This document shows positions 42,307 to 51,544 of a stretch of 64,000 nt of DNA, piece after piece. This stretch comes from Psychroserpens algicola (GTDB lineage Bacteria > Bacteroidota > Bacteroidia > Flavobacteriales > Flavobacteriaceae). Within the stretch, counting starts at the first letter, position 1, and each line of letters begins with the position of its first letter. The notes below the pieces were generated by a model. It saw only the letters and a list, made by a program, of their open reading frames with translations, made no database searches and was not told where the DNA came from. The translations under genes were made by a program, and so were the position numbers. The stretch covers positions 270,648 through 334,647 of the forward strand of contig NZ_JACNMJ010000005.1 of the NCBI RefSeq assembly GCF_014526325.1, given 5' to 3'.

Positions 42307-43989
42307 ATGGATATGAAAAACGTCTTAAATCTAAGGATTCTATTAGCCCTAGTAGTGTCTTTAACAATTGTTAGTTGTAGTAGAAATTCTACAGATAAAA
42401 ATACATCTAGAGCTACAGGATGGAAAATCAATGATAAAAATGGTGGTTTTCAATACAATGACAAATTCCAAGAACAAGAAACAGGCCCAGGTTTAGTATT
42501 CATAGAAGGTGGTACTTTTACGATGGGAAAAGTTCAGGATGATGTGATGCATGATTGGAATAATTCACCTAACCAACAGCACATTCAATCATTTTACATG
42601 GATGAAAGTGAAGTTACCAATAAAATGTACACTGAATATCTGGATTGGATTAAAAGAACTTATCCGCCAGAAGAAGAAAATTATAGATTAATTTATGAAG
42701 GTGCTCTTCCTGATACATTAGTATGGAGAAACCGTTTAGGTTATGCTGAAATGATGACAGAAAACTATTTACGTCATCCAGGTTATGGAGAATACCCTGT
42801 TGTTGGTGTTAGCTGGATTCAAGCAGTTGAGTTTGCGAACTGGAGAACAGATAGAGTTGCTGAAATGGATTTACAAGAAGCTGGATATCTTGCCAGAGAC
42901 TCTCAATATAGCTCTAGTGCCGAAAGTAACTTTAACGTAGACACATATATCAATGCTCCAACTCAAACTTATGGCGGTAATGATTCTATCATAAATCCTG
43001 AAAAATCAAGACGTAGAGTTCAGGTTACAGCTGCTGGAGATACCATTAATAAATACGCTAGAAGAGAATCTGGTATCATTTCTCCAGATTACAGACTTCC
43101 AACGGAAGCTGAGTGGGAATATGCTGCTTTAGGTTTAAGTGAATTAAGAAGTTTTAATGTATATAGAGGTCGTAAAAAATATCCATGGGATGGACAATAT
43201 ACTCGTTCAGGAAAACGTAAAACCAGAGGTGATCAGTTAGCCAACTTTAAGCAAGGTAAAGGTGATTACGGTGGAATCGCTGGATGGTCTGACGATGGTG
43301 CTGATATTACTGCTCAAGTGATGTCTTATGAGCCTAACGATTACGGTTTATATGATATGGCAGGAAATGTAGCTGAATGGGTTGCCGATGTTTACAGACC
43401 TATTGTTGATGATGAATTTAATGATTTCAACTACTACAGAGGAAACGTTTATACAAAAAATGCCATTAACGAAGATGGTACTGTAAAAATTGTAACGCCT
43501 GATGAAATTGTATATGATACATTAAGTAACGGACAAATTGTTGCAAGAAATTTACCTGGTGAAATTTTACAAGTTGGTGTAGATGAAAATGAAACCTACT
43601 TGAGAACGAATTTCGATAAGAGTGATAACAGAAACTTTAGAGATGGTGACGTAAGATCGTCGCGCCAATATGCTGATAGTTTTGATGAAGATGAATCACT
43701 TATGGATGACAACAACACTCGTAAAATGTATAACTCTCCAAAACATAATGTAGAGAGAGATTCTACAGGTGCTTTATTAAAAGAGTATGACACATCTAAT
43801 GACAGAACCTCATTGATTAACGATGAAGTTAGAGTTTACAAAGGTGGTTCATGGAGAGATAGAGCCTACTGGATTGATCCAGCTCAACGTAGATACTTCC
43901 CACAAGATATGGCTACCGATTATATCGGATTCAGATGTGCAATGTCTAGAGTTGGTTCTAAATCACAAGGAAGCAAGAAAAGAAACTAA
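42307..43989 (+). CDS. gldJ: Gliding-motility lipoprotein GldJ
   Basis: A 560-residue lipoprotein with a signal and lipobox ending at C24 (TIVSC). The body is a formylglycine-generating-enzyme/SUMF1-like fold (FIEGGTFTMGKVQDDVMHDWNN, MDESEVTNKMYTEYLDW, YRLPTEAEWEYAALG, YDMAGNVAEWVADV, GGSWRDRAYW and the final GFRCAMSRVG). This is the known composition of GldJ, which supports gliding and T9SS function in the outer-membrane/periplasm. It is divergent from porU, an order conserved in Flavobacteriaceae. A second ATG two codons downstream is an alternative start. Confidence 0.95.
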   Translation: MDMKNVLNLRILLALVVSLTIVSCSRNSTDKNTSRATGWKINDKNGGFQYNDKFQEQETGPGLVFIEGGTFTMGKVQDDVMHDWNNSPNQQHIQSFYMDESEVTNKMYTEYLDWIKRTYPPEEENYRLIYEGALPDTLVWRNRLGYAEMMTENYLRHPGYGEYPVVGVSWIQAVEFANWRTDRVAEMDLQEAGYLARDSQYSSSAESNFNVDTYINAPTQTYGGNDSIINPEKSRRRVQVTAAGDTINKYARRESGIISPDYRLPTEAEWEYAALGLSELRSFNVYRGRKKYPWDGQYTRSGKRKTRGDQLANFKQGKGDYGGIAGWSDDGADITAQVMSYEPNDYGLYDMAGNVAEWVADVYRPIVDDEFNDFNYYRGNVYTKNAINEDGTVKIVTPDEIVYDTLSNGQIVARNLPGEILQVGVDENETYLRTNFDKSDNRNFRDGDVRSSRQYADSFDEDESLMDDNNTRKMYNSPKHNVERDSTGALLKEYDTSNDRTSLINDEVRVYKGGSWRDRAYWIDPAQRRYFPQDMATDYIGFRCAMSRVGSKSQGSKKRN

Positions 43990-44010
43990 TATAGTTTATA
44001 CTTATATTTT

Positions 44011-44042
44011 AAAGTCCTAGTCGTTTGATTAGGACTTTTTTA
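44011..44042 (+). terminator. Terminator after gldJ
   Basis: The 11-base stem AAGTCCTAGTC/GATTAGGACTT (one G-T pair) with a four-base loop and T-run lies 22 bases after the gldJ stop and before murF. Confidence 0.85.
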
Positions 44043-44055
44043 TTACATTTATTTT

Positions 44056-45318
44056 ATGACAATAGAAATCATCTACAATACCTTTTTAACTTGTAGTGCT
44101 GTGTGCACTGACACTAGAAAAATCACTAAAAACTGCATGTTCTTTGCCTTAAAAGGAGATAACTTTAATGGCAATACTTTTGCTGAAGCTGCTTTAGACA
44201 AAGGCGCTTCATTTGTTATAATAGATGAAAAACAATATCAAAAAAGTGAACAATATATTTTGGTTGATGATGTTCTAAAAACATTACAAGCCCTAGCCAC
44301 TATACATCGTAAATCTTTAAATATTCCAATTATTGCTCTCACAGGTAGTAATGGAAAAACCACAACGAAAGAGCTTATTAACGCTGTTTTGTCAAAATCT
44401 TATATAACAACAGCCACAATTGGCAATTTAAACAACCATATTGGTGTACCATTAACACTTTTAAGTATGACAAAGGCTACTGAAATTGGCATTGTTGAAA
44501 TGGGAGCTAATCATCAAAAAGAAATTGAATTTTTGACTCATATTGCCTTACCCGATTTTGGTTTAATTACCAATTTTGGAAAAGCGCATCTGGAAGGTTT
44601 TGGAAGTATAGAAGGTGTCATCAAAGGAAAGTCTGAAATGTATGACTTTTTAAAAGCTCATCATAAAACTATTTTCATTAATGAAAATGATGCTCTTCAA
44701 GTTAAGCAAGTTGGTAATTATAAAAATACTGTAGTATTTGGGTCACAGACCCAGCTTTTAAAAGCTCAGCCATATATTTCAATAGCATACAAAAATGAAA
44801 TCATAACAACACACCTTACAGGTACTTACAATTACAATAATGTTTCTGTTGCAATAGCTATTGGAGAACATTTTAATGTCTCTACTAAAGCCATTATAGA
44901 AGCTATTGAAAGCTATATCCCAAATAATAATCGTTCTCAAATTGTTAAAAAAAATGGGCATCACATAATTTTAGACGCCTATAATGCCAATCCGACGAGT
45001 ATGCATGCTGCGCTATCAAATTTTGAACAATTAAACAATACTAACAAAGTGGCTATTTTGGGTGACATGTTCGAGTTGGGTAATGAAGCTAAATCTGAGC
45101 ATCAAGCCATAGCTAATTTTGCAAATGAATTACAAATTGAACAGGTTATTTTGGTAGGTGAAAATTTTAATACCACCACTAAGCATGATAGAATCTCTTA
45201 CTTCAAGTCCTTTGAAGATTTAAAAAGTAAATTCGATACCTTTTCGTTTAAAGACCAAATGATATTGATAAAAGGATCAAGAGGTATGGCATTGGAGCGT
45301 ATTATGGAATTGCTGTAG
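44056..45318 (+). CDS. murF: UDP-MurNAc-tripeptide:D-Ala-D-Ala ligase (MurF)
   Basis: A 420-residue Mur ligase. The N-terminal UDP-binding domain has the DTRKITKNCMFFALKG pattern (about 18-33), the ATP loop GSNGKTTTK is at 97-105, and the central DAYNANPTSMHAAL motif (about 313) is typical of MurF. It adds D-Ala-D-Ala to the peptidoglycan precursor in the cytosol. It directly follows gldJ, as in related species, although a terminator separates them. Confidence 0.93.
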   Translation: MTIEIIYNTFLTCSAVCTDTRKITKNCMFFALKGDNFNGNTFAEAALDKGASFVIIDEKQYQKSEQYILVDDVLKTLQALATIHRKSLNIPIIALTGSNGKTTTKELINAVLSKSYITTATIGNLNNHIGVPLTLLSMTKATEIGIVEMGANHQKEIEFLTHIALPDFGLITNFGKAHLEGFGSIEGVIKGKSEMYDFLKAHHKTIFINENDALQVKQVGNYKNTVVFGSQTQLLKAQPYISIAYKNEIITTHLTGTYNYNNVSVAIAIGEHFNVSTKAIIEAIESYIPNNNRSQIVKKNGHHIILDAYNANPTSMHAALSNFEQLNNTNKVAILGDMFELGNEAKSEHQAIANFANELQIEQVILVGENFNTTTKHDRISYFKSFEDLKSKFDTFSFKDQMILIKGSRGMALERIMELL

Positions 45319-45460
45319 GCAATATATTGATATTCCTCTTCAGATTAACTCCGTTGATCCAGTTAAATCAACTCCTGCAAATACAATCCTGGATGCTATC
45401 GCATCTTCTGTATTTTTATTTTCAAAAAACCTTGAGTTTGCAACTCGGTTTATTGAAAAT

Positions 45461-45489
45461 AAAAACCCTGACTTGCAAAACAAATCAGG
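45461..45489 (-). terminator. Terminator of the tRNA-Val pair
   Basis: On the minus strand CCTGA pairs with TCAGG around a 13-base loop and is followed by GTTTTTATTTT, 14 bases beyond the 3' end of the tRNA at 45503. A weaker hairpin with a T-run follows at about 45425-45452. Confidence 0.55.
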
Positions 45490-45502
45490 ATAGTGCTTGA
45501 TG

Positions 45503-45577
45503 TGGGTCATACTGGATTCGAACCAGTGACTTCTACCCTGTCAAGGTAACACTCTAAACCAACTGAGTTAATGACCC
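45503..45577 (-). tRNA. tRNA-Val (anticodon GAC)
   Basis: Read on the minus strand: acceptor GGGTCAT/ATGACCC plus discriminator A, T-loop GGTTCGAATCC, anticodon stem TTACC/GGTAG with loop TTGACAG. The anticodon GAC reads GUC/GUU, valine. The CCA end is not encoded. It lies 45 bases downstream of the other tRNA-Val, so both come from one transcript. Confidence 0.92.
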
Positions 45578-45621
45578 TTACTCATAAAAACCAAAAAAGT
45601 CCACATTTCTGTGAACTTTAG

Positions 45622-45696
45622 TGGGCGCGAAGGGATTCGAACCCCTGACCCCTTGGGTGTAAACCAAGTGCTCTGAACCAACTGAGCTACGCGCCC
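45622..45696 (-). tRNA. tRNA-Val (anticodon TAC)
   Basis: Read on the minus strand: acceptor GGGCGCG/CGCGCCC plus discriminator A, D-arm AGCTCAGTTGGTTCAGAGC, anticodon stem CTTGG/CCAAG with loop TTTACAC, T-loop GGTTCGAATCC. The anticodon TAC (UAC) reads GUA/GUG, valine. The CCA end is not encoded. Confidence 0.95.
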
Positions 45697-45855
45697 TAAA
45701 TATTGGACTGCAAATATAGTCTAGATTTTTAATTACCAAAAGCTTTTTTGAAAAAAAATAAAATAAATTTTACATCTCAGAAAACTTCAAAAAAACAAGC
45801 TCAATTTTAGCGTTCTAATTTATTTTGATATTTTTAAGTTTTATAAAATCGCGCA

Positions 45856-47493
45856 TTGAAATACATCTCATTTATTGACCAATTAGGCTTAGATATAGAA
45901 TCACTTTCTAACATTGATTCTAACGGCATTATAAAGCTCCAAAAACAACTCAAAGCTAAAGCTATGCTTGGTGATGCTAATAATTTGGGAGAAGTCGCAC
46001 ACCTAATTGAAAAGTTAAAAGATGATACCACCAGACAGTCTTATGTTTTTATTGAAAAACACGACTGGCTTAAACAGTTGATATCCGGAAATCATAAGGC
46101 CATTAAACAGGCAGAAATTGAAGTCGATACATCTTTAATCACAAATGAAGAAGATTTAAAATACTTCTTAGCTCCTTTCTTAAAAGACAATTTAAAAGTA
46201 TTTCTTTCGGATACTTTAAACAAAGGAAAATACGTCCTATTACTAAAAGTACTCGACCATAACTATCTTTTTTCAGAAGAAAACAATCAACTCGTCATTA
46301 ATTTTTTAAAAGCACGTCTCAATTATGCAGCAGTATACTTGAGAGAGAAACGATTAAATGATAAAGAACATCCTGTAGCGTTTATTACGAATAAAGTTTT
46401 TATCAATTGTTTAAATCAATATCCCGACAATTTCAATCAAGAGATACAAGAACTTAACTCAGAAGTGATTGACATTTATAATTCTAAACGCAGAAATGTA
46501 GACAATCAGCAATTTCGATTTGCTGCAAAAGCCATGGTGGCATTCTCGGTTTTAGAAACTTCTAATTTCTTTCTTGCTGAAACTTTAAAATCCAATGCAA
46601 ATATTGCCAGAGAATATACGTATCCATCCCGCTCAAGTAGAAAGACAGGCTCGGGATTTGGAGGCTGGAGTGCTTTTGTGATTATAATGATAGTTATCAG
46701 AATTATTTTCTGGGTAAGTAAAGACTCTAAGAAAAGTAATTACGATTACATCAACGGTAGTAATTATAGTTCTCAACCAATTTATAATGACGCCTTTCAA
46801 AGAAAACTTGATAGCTTAAGAACATTGCATTCAGTTGATGATATTTTAAATGTAGAAGAAACTGTCATAGAATCGACTGAAAGTACTGAAACAGAACCTA
46901 ATTATGATAGGTTTAAACTTGCCGATCACACAAAGTTCATCTATACCTTGAAACGGAAAGTTGAACGTAAAAATGTAGATAAAGATGGTTACATTAAGCA
47001 TCTAGACCCCTTTTCTAACCCTTATCCTAAAACATTTACAGTTATTCCTCACAAAACTGAAGACATCGACAATTCTTTGGTTAAAATAACGAATCGAACT
47101 AAAGAGGATCTTATTGTATTTAGGTTAACAAACGGAATTGATCAGTCCTTATATATTCCTAAAAATCAATCAACATTCGCTAAAATCTCTGATCAGGATT
47201 CACTTGTGTTTTATACAGGCCGCCATTTTGTTTCTACAAAATTCTCTCATTTTATTGAAGATACTGACCTATCAAATATGCTCGTTGTAAACAAGGAAAA
47301 TGACATACCCAACTCTGAAATTTCCATATACCCGTTTAAAGACAAAATCTCTAAAATAAACAGTAGTTCATCAAATAAGATTTTGATTGATACCACCAGA
47401 GTTGAACAGATTAAAGCAAAAAACCTCAACCTAAAACCATTAAGCATTAACAAATTATACACCGATTATTACAATAGAAAATACAGACGTTAG
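45856..47493 (+). CDS. Single-pass membrane protein of unknown function
   Basis: A 545-residue protein. The first 265 residues are helical and charged, without a signal peptide; one membrane segment spans about 275-293 (SAFVIIMIVIRIIFWVS); the C-terminal half is soluble, beside a Ser/Tyr/Asn-rich linker. This topology suggests a cytosolic helical sensor or scaffold coupled to an external domain. The start is TTG at 45856; the next ATG would remove 36 well-ordered residues, so TTG is preferred. It converges on the Hsp70-like gene with a four-base overlap. I do not recognise the family. Confidence 0.7.
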   Translation: MKYISFIDQLGLDIESLSNIDSNGIIKLQKQLKAKAMLGDANNLGEVAHLIEKLKDDTTRQSYVFIEKHDWLKQLISGNHKAIKQAEIEVDTSLITNEEDLKYFLAPFLKDNLKVFLSDTLNKGKYVLLLKVLDHNYLFSEENNQLVINFLKARLNYAAVYLREKRLNDKEHPVAFITNKVFINCLNQYPDNFNQEIQELNSEVIDIYNSKRRNVDNQQFRFAAKAMVAFSVLETSNFFLAETLKSNANIAREYTYPSRSSRKTGSGFGGWSAFVIIMIVIRIIFWVSKDSKKSNYDYINGSNYSSQPIYNDAFQRKLDSLRTLHSVDDILNVEETVIESTESTETEPNYDRFKLADHTKFIYTLKRKVERKNVDKDGYIKHLDPFSNPYPKTFTVIPHKTEDIDNSLVKITNRTKEDLIVFRLTNGIDQSLYIPKNQSTFAKISDQDSLVFYTGRHFVSTKFSHFIEDTDLSNMLVVNKENDIPNSEISIYPFKDKISKINSSSSNKILIDTTRVEQIKAKNLNLKPLSINKLYTDYYNRKYRR

Positions 47494-49982
47494 CTTAGTC
47501 CTGTTCTACTATCATCTTTAAAGTTTTTCTGTTTTTCTTTTTCATGGTCTGGTAACAAGGCTGTTAAACCATAAACAATGTGTCGTAATGATTTGTAATC
47601 TTGTTTATCTAGTGCTTTCTCTCCTTCCTTGAACAGCTTATCGGCTCTACGCTGATTAGAAAAATCGGTACAAAACTTAAGATTGAGAAAATAAGAAATG
47701 AAGTTTTCATCGCTAGACTTGATTATAGCATAGTACAATTCGTCTAGTTCTTTAATCTTTGCACGAATTAGATATTTGTTTCCTGAGTTAATAACTTCAC
47801 GCTCATTTTTAATAATTCGGGAGTATTTATCTCTAAAGTGCTCATTCTTTTCATAGCTCAATTGGTATTCTAAACTCTCCTTCGATTCGTTATACTCTTC
47901 AATTTCTTTAGCAATAACTTTGTTTCTCGTTAAGTCATCAAAATCTTGTATGAGTTTTCGCTTTTTATCATCCAGCTGAAATTTAGCATCAGAGACATCA
48001 TCATCGGTTATTAAAGATGCAGCTATTTGTGTTTCAATTAATCCTACTCTTATGGTTTCCAATTGCTGAGAATACTCAAAATTTTCTTCAGAATTATGCT
48101 CTCGGATTAAGGCTTCAACATCACCCAAAACCGTATTGATTTCCATATTTATCTTATTGACACTTATAGCGCGTTCAGATTCACTAAATACATTTTTAAA
48201 TTCCTGATCACAAGCTTGTAAAAAGACGTTAATCTTTAAATCTCTAGATTCAGTGACTTCGAGCTCGATTTCAATATCTGTACCTTTGATTAAATCTTCT
48301 TCAAGGTCTTTTCCAAATATTTCGATATAACCAATACTTAATCCAGAACTCGGTAAGCCTCTCGAATTTCCTTCGATAATATTAATAATCAGATTAGATT
48401 GCGATTGTTGCAAAATTGTTTTAGAAGCCGTTTTATAAATCTTCTTTTTTAATGGTAAAATACTTCCTTTAGCGAACACTTTTTCCAATCGTGTAGTTGA
48501 AGCATCTAAATCATCAATTTCCATACAAATGTCATTTGGTAAAGGTTGCCCCTGAACATTGTAACTTCCTTGATTTATTGCTACGGTTTCAATAGTTTTT
48601 AAAACATCTAACTCTGAGTTTAATAACTGAATTTTAAACTGGTTTAAACGACCTTCAAGTAAAGGCACAAATTCTGAAAAACTACCATCATCCAGAATTT
48701 TCACTCCAGAATCATAACCACCATCTCGTCTCATTATCCTATAACTACCAACCTCTTTAGAGTTGACTTTTGCTGTAATGAGTTCTTCTAAATCTCTGGT
48801 ATTTTGTTCGTAGAACAATTTAAAATCGACAGAATCCTCTACAACTTTCTCCTTAGTAATTTCATCATCTGAAACAGTAGCCGGTTTTGAACCTGCATAA
48901 TAAGCTGCTCCAAGAGCCACTGCCGAAGTTGGATCAATACTCGAATTGACCTCAACACCTATAGCTTCAGAAATACGTTTTTTTATTAATGGCACATAGG
49001 TGCTTCCTCCAATCAAAATTACACGCTCAATTTGAGTTTTAAGTAACTGATTGTTTTTTATAACATCTTGAATAAAAGTAATTGTCTGCTCTACTTTAGG
49101 ACGAATTAATTCTTCAAATGCTTCGCGTTTTATGGTAAAGGATTCATAAAAATTTTCAGTATTGATATCGATATCCAATTCGACTTCTGTGTCCTCATAA
49201 TGTGATAATTCCTTTTTTGCTTCTTCGGCAATTTTAAGGAGTTCAAAATAGAGACCATTAAAGTTAGTAGTCTTAGATTTTAGGTCTTTCCAAAGATTGG
49301 TAAGTGATAACTTTTCTTCTATAAACGGAACAATTAATTTTTCTACAATAAGATTGTCAAAGTCAGCTCCACCCAAATAATTATCACCTAAATTATCAGT
49401 AACTTTTAATTCTCTATCATTGACTTCGACTAGTGCTACATCAAAAGTTCCTCCTCCAAAATCATAAACAATCCAATTTTGCTTTTCGTTGACTTCGGTA
49501 TTGGACGTATTGGCAAATGCCAAACATGCAGCAATAGGTTCCTGTAGCAAAACAACCTCTTTAAAACCAGCCATATAACCAGCTTTTTTAGTTGCATTTG
49601 ATTGTATGGTATCAAAAGAAGCAGGAATTGTAATTACGACTGAGTTTAAGACTTCTTCATCATTGACAAAGTTTTTAAGTTCTTTTAGAATTAATGAAGA
49701 CAGCTCAATAGGTGACATTTCTTTATCAATTGACGGCACATAATAGGTGTCCTGAGTTCCCATTTTACGCTTGAATAACATGCAGATATTTTCAGCATCT
49801 TTCTCCAAATAGTCAAGTGCTTTATCTCCGATAACCGTTCTATTTCCGCGAAAAGCGATACAAGAAGGCAGGGTTTGTTTCAGTCCAATCGGATTATTAT
49901 AAATTTTAATAGTTCCGTCGTCATATTTAGCAATAAGACTATTAGTCGTTCCTAAATCTATAGCAAAGTTTATGGTTTTCAT
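47490..49982 (-). CDS. Hsp70-family (DnaK-like) protein with long C-terminus
   Basis: An 830-residue Hsp70 relative. The ATPase domain (1-375) has FAIDLGTTNSLIAKY, PASFDTIQSNATKKAGYMAGF, VYDFGGGTFDVALVEV and LIGGSTYVPLIKKRI. A beta-rich substrate-binding-like region follows (about 420-600), then an extended helical tail of about 220 residues, longer than in DnaK and without the EEVD-like end. Lys/Glu-rich segments suggest coiled coils. A GrpE-head-like gene lies six bases upstream in the same operon, suggesting a dedicated chaperone system for a special client. The housekeeping DnaK is presumably elsewhere. Confidence 0.87.
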   Translation of the reverse strand: MKTINFAIDLGTTNSLIAKYDDGTIKIYNNPIGLKQTLPSCIAFRGNRTVIGDKALDYLEKDAENICMLFKRKMGTQDTYYVPSIDKEMSPIELSSLILKELKNFVNDEEVLNSVVITIPASFDTIQSNATKKAGYMAGFKEVVLLQEPIAACLAFANTSNTEVNEKQNWIVYDFGGGTFDVALVEVNDRELKVTDNLGDNYLGGADFDNLIVEKLIVPFIEEKLSLTNLWKDLKSKTTNFNGLYFELLKIAEEAKKELSHYEDTEVELDIDINTENFYESFTIKREAFEELIRPKVEQTITFIQDVIKNNQLLKTQIERVILIGGSTYVPLIKKRISEAIGVEVNSSIDPTSAVALGAAYYAGSKPATVSDDEITKEKVVEDSVDFKLFYEQNTRDLEELITAKVNSKEVGSYRIMRRDGGYDSGVKILDDGSFSEFVPLLEGRLNQFKIQLLNSELDVLKTIETVAINQGSYNVQGQPLPNDICMEIDDLDASTTRLEKVFAKGSILPLKKKIYKTASKTILQQSQSNLIINIIEGNSRGLPSSGLSIGYIEIFGKDLEEDLIKGTDIEIELEVTESRDLKINVFLQACDQEFKNVFSESERAISVNKINMEINTVLGDVEALIREHNSEENFEYSQQLETIRVGLIETQIAASLITDDDVSDAKFQLDDKKRKLIQDFDDLTRNKVIAKEIEEYNESKESLEYQLSYEKNEHFRDKYSRIIKNEREVINSGNKYLIRAKIKELDELYYAIIKSSDENFISYFLNLKFCTDFSNQRRADKLFKEGEKALDKQDYKSLRHIVYGLTALLPDHEKEKQKNFKDDSRTGLS

Positions 49983-49988
49983 CTGAGG

Positions 49989-50282
49989 CTATTCTACAAT
50001 TACAATTCCTTTTTGAAGGAGTCTGGTTTCATTATTTTCAACTTGATAAATGACTGGCTTTAGGACCTTGGTAATTTTCGATTTCCTGCTTAAATCACCA
50101 ATAATATTTGCTTCCACATCTGTCATTTCATTGCGATAGGCCTGACCAATCGGGTTGACAATTTGAAAACCCATAGCTTCAAACTCGTGATAAATGCGAT
50201 CTACATAGCGATTCAAACTATCGTTATTATCCTTTTTCATTTTTAAATCCAATGCAAACACCTGATTAATTATCTCTGTCAT
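49989..50282 (-). CDS. Small GrpE-head-like protein
   Basis: A 97-residue protein resembling only the C-terminal beta-domain of GrpE, the nucleotide-exchange factor of Hsp70: GFQIVNPIGQAYRNEMTDVEANIIGD, then KVLKPVIYQVENNETRLLQKGIVIVE parallels the GrpE RVLRPAxVxV strand pattern. The long N-terminal coiled coil of GrpE is missing and replaced by about 35 helical residues. It is six bases upstream of the Hsp70-like gene. It could be its private exchange factor; the resemblance is by motif only. Confidence 0.65.
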   Translation of the reverse strand: MTEIINQVFALDLKMKKDNNDSLNRYVDRIYHEFEAMGFQIVNPIGQAYRNEMTDVEANIIGDLSRKSKITKVLKPVIYQVENNETRLLQKGIVIVE

Positions 50283-50326
50283 TATATAAAATTAAATTGA
50301 AGATTAAATATACAAATATTTATAAG

Positions 50327-51544
50327 CTATACGATTTCAGCTACAACAAAAGTGCTGCCACCAACATAAATTAAATCGTCAATTGATGCATTTGCTTTTG
50401 CATTGGCTAAAGCATTATTGACCGATGAATATACTTCTCCCTGAAATCCATTAGAGATAAAATGAGTTTGTAATACCGTAGCATCGAGCCCTCTAGGCAC
50501 ATTAGGTTTACAAAAGTAATACGTTGCTTCTTTAGGTAATAAGGTCATAATAGCATCGACATCTTTGTCATTAACAACGCCAAAAACCATATGGAGTTTT
50601 TGAAAGGACTCATTTTTTAATTGCTCAACAATATACGTCAACCCTTCTTTATTATGAGCCGTATCACAAACCACTTTTGGATGCTCTTGCAATAGTTGCC
50701 AACGTCCTTTGAGATCTGTGTTTTTCACGACATTTTGTAATCCTTCTATAATGTGAGCTTCGGAAACAGGATAGGTTTTAGCACTAAGAATTTTCAATGC
50801 CTGAACAGCTGTTTTGGTATTGTGTTTTTGATAACTTCCCTTGAGATCGGTTTTGTATGATGTTTTTACAAGCTGATCTGCAAAATAAATTTCTGACAAA
50901 TTCACCTGTGCTACAGTAGTAAATGTATCCGTTGTTTCTTTTTGTGTTTCGCCTATAACGACAGGAATTTTCGGTTTAATAATTCCTGCTTTTTCCTTAG
51001 CTATAGCTTCATAAGTATTTCCTAAAAATTGAACATGATCAAAACCAATGTTGGTAATTACTGCAACTTCGGGTGTAATAATATTTGTTGAATCCAAACG
51101 ACCTCCAAGACCAACTTCAATAACAGCTATATCAACATTTTGCTTTGCAAAATAATCGAAAGCCATACCAACTGTCATTTCAAAAAAAGACAATTTATGG
51201 GTGTTGAAAAATGGTTTATTTCGCTTTATGAATCCCATAACGAACTGTTTGCTCACAAGCTTACCATTGATTTTTATACGTTCTCTAAAATCTTTTAAAT
51301 GTGGCGATGTATACAATCCAACCTTATATCCTGCTTCTTGAAGAACTGAAGCCAGCATATGACTCGTAGAACCTTTGCCATTAGTACCTGCGACATGAAC
51401 ACTTTTAAATTTGAGTTGAGGATTGTTTAAGTGTTGAGCTAAAAGAATCGTATTTGAAAGGTCTTTTTTAAAAGCAACCTTACCTTGATTTTGATACATC
51501 GGTAACTGCTTAAACATCCAGTTTACGGTATCAATATAATTCAT
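50327..51544 (-). CDS. folC: Folylpolyglutamate/dihydrofolate synthase (FolC)
   Basis: A 405-residue FolC. The ATP loop GTNGKGST is at about 53-60, the omega-loop/Mg region EVGLGGRLDSTN near 142-153, and DTAHNKEG near 293 matches the Mur-ligase-like C-terminal domain. It adds glutamate to folates and makes dihydrofolate in the cytosol. Its ATG shares one base with the tonB stop (TAATG), so it is coupled to the TonB-ExbD-ExbB operon. Confidence 0.93.
   Translation of the reverse strand: MNYIDTVNWMFKQLPMYQNQGKVAFKKDLSNTILLAQHLNNPQLKFKSVHVAGTNGKGSTSHMLASVLQEAGYKVGLYTSPHLKDFRERIKINGKLVSKQFVMGFIKRNKPFFNTHKLSFFEMTVGMAFDYFAKQNVDIAVIEVGLGGRLDSTNIITPEVAVITNIGFDHVQFLGNTYEAIAKEKAGIIKPKIPVVIGETQKETTDTFTTVAQVNLSEIYFADQLVKTSYKTDLKGSYQKHNTKTAVQALKILSAKTYPVSEAHIIEGLQNVVKNTDLKGRWQLLQEHPKVVCDTAHNKEGLTYIVEQLKNESFQKLHMVFGVVNDKDVDAIMTLLPKEATYYFCKPNVPRGLDATVLQTHFISNGFQGEVYSSVNNALANAKANASIDDLIYVGGSTFVVAEIV

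Noticed and set aside
45319..45502. Possible gene remnant between murF and the tRNAs
   Set aside because: No frame longer than a few dozen codons and no similarity to the neighbours; the region is explained by terminator-like hairpins for the tRNA transcript.
45503..45577. First tRNA as tRNA-Asp (GTC)
   Set aside because: The anticodon loop read 5' to 3' on the minus strand is TTGACAG, so positions 34-36 are GAC (valine); GTC appears only when the plus strand is read.
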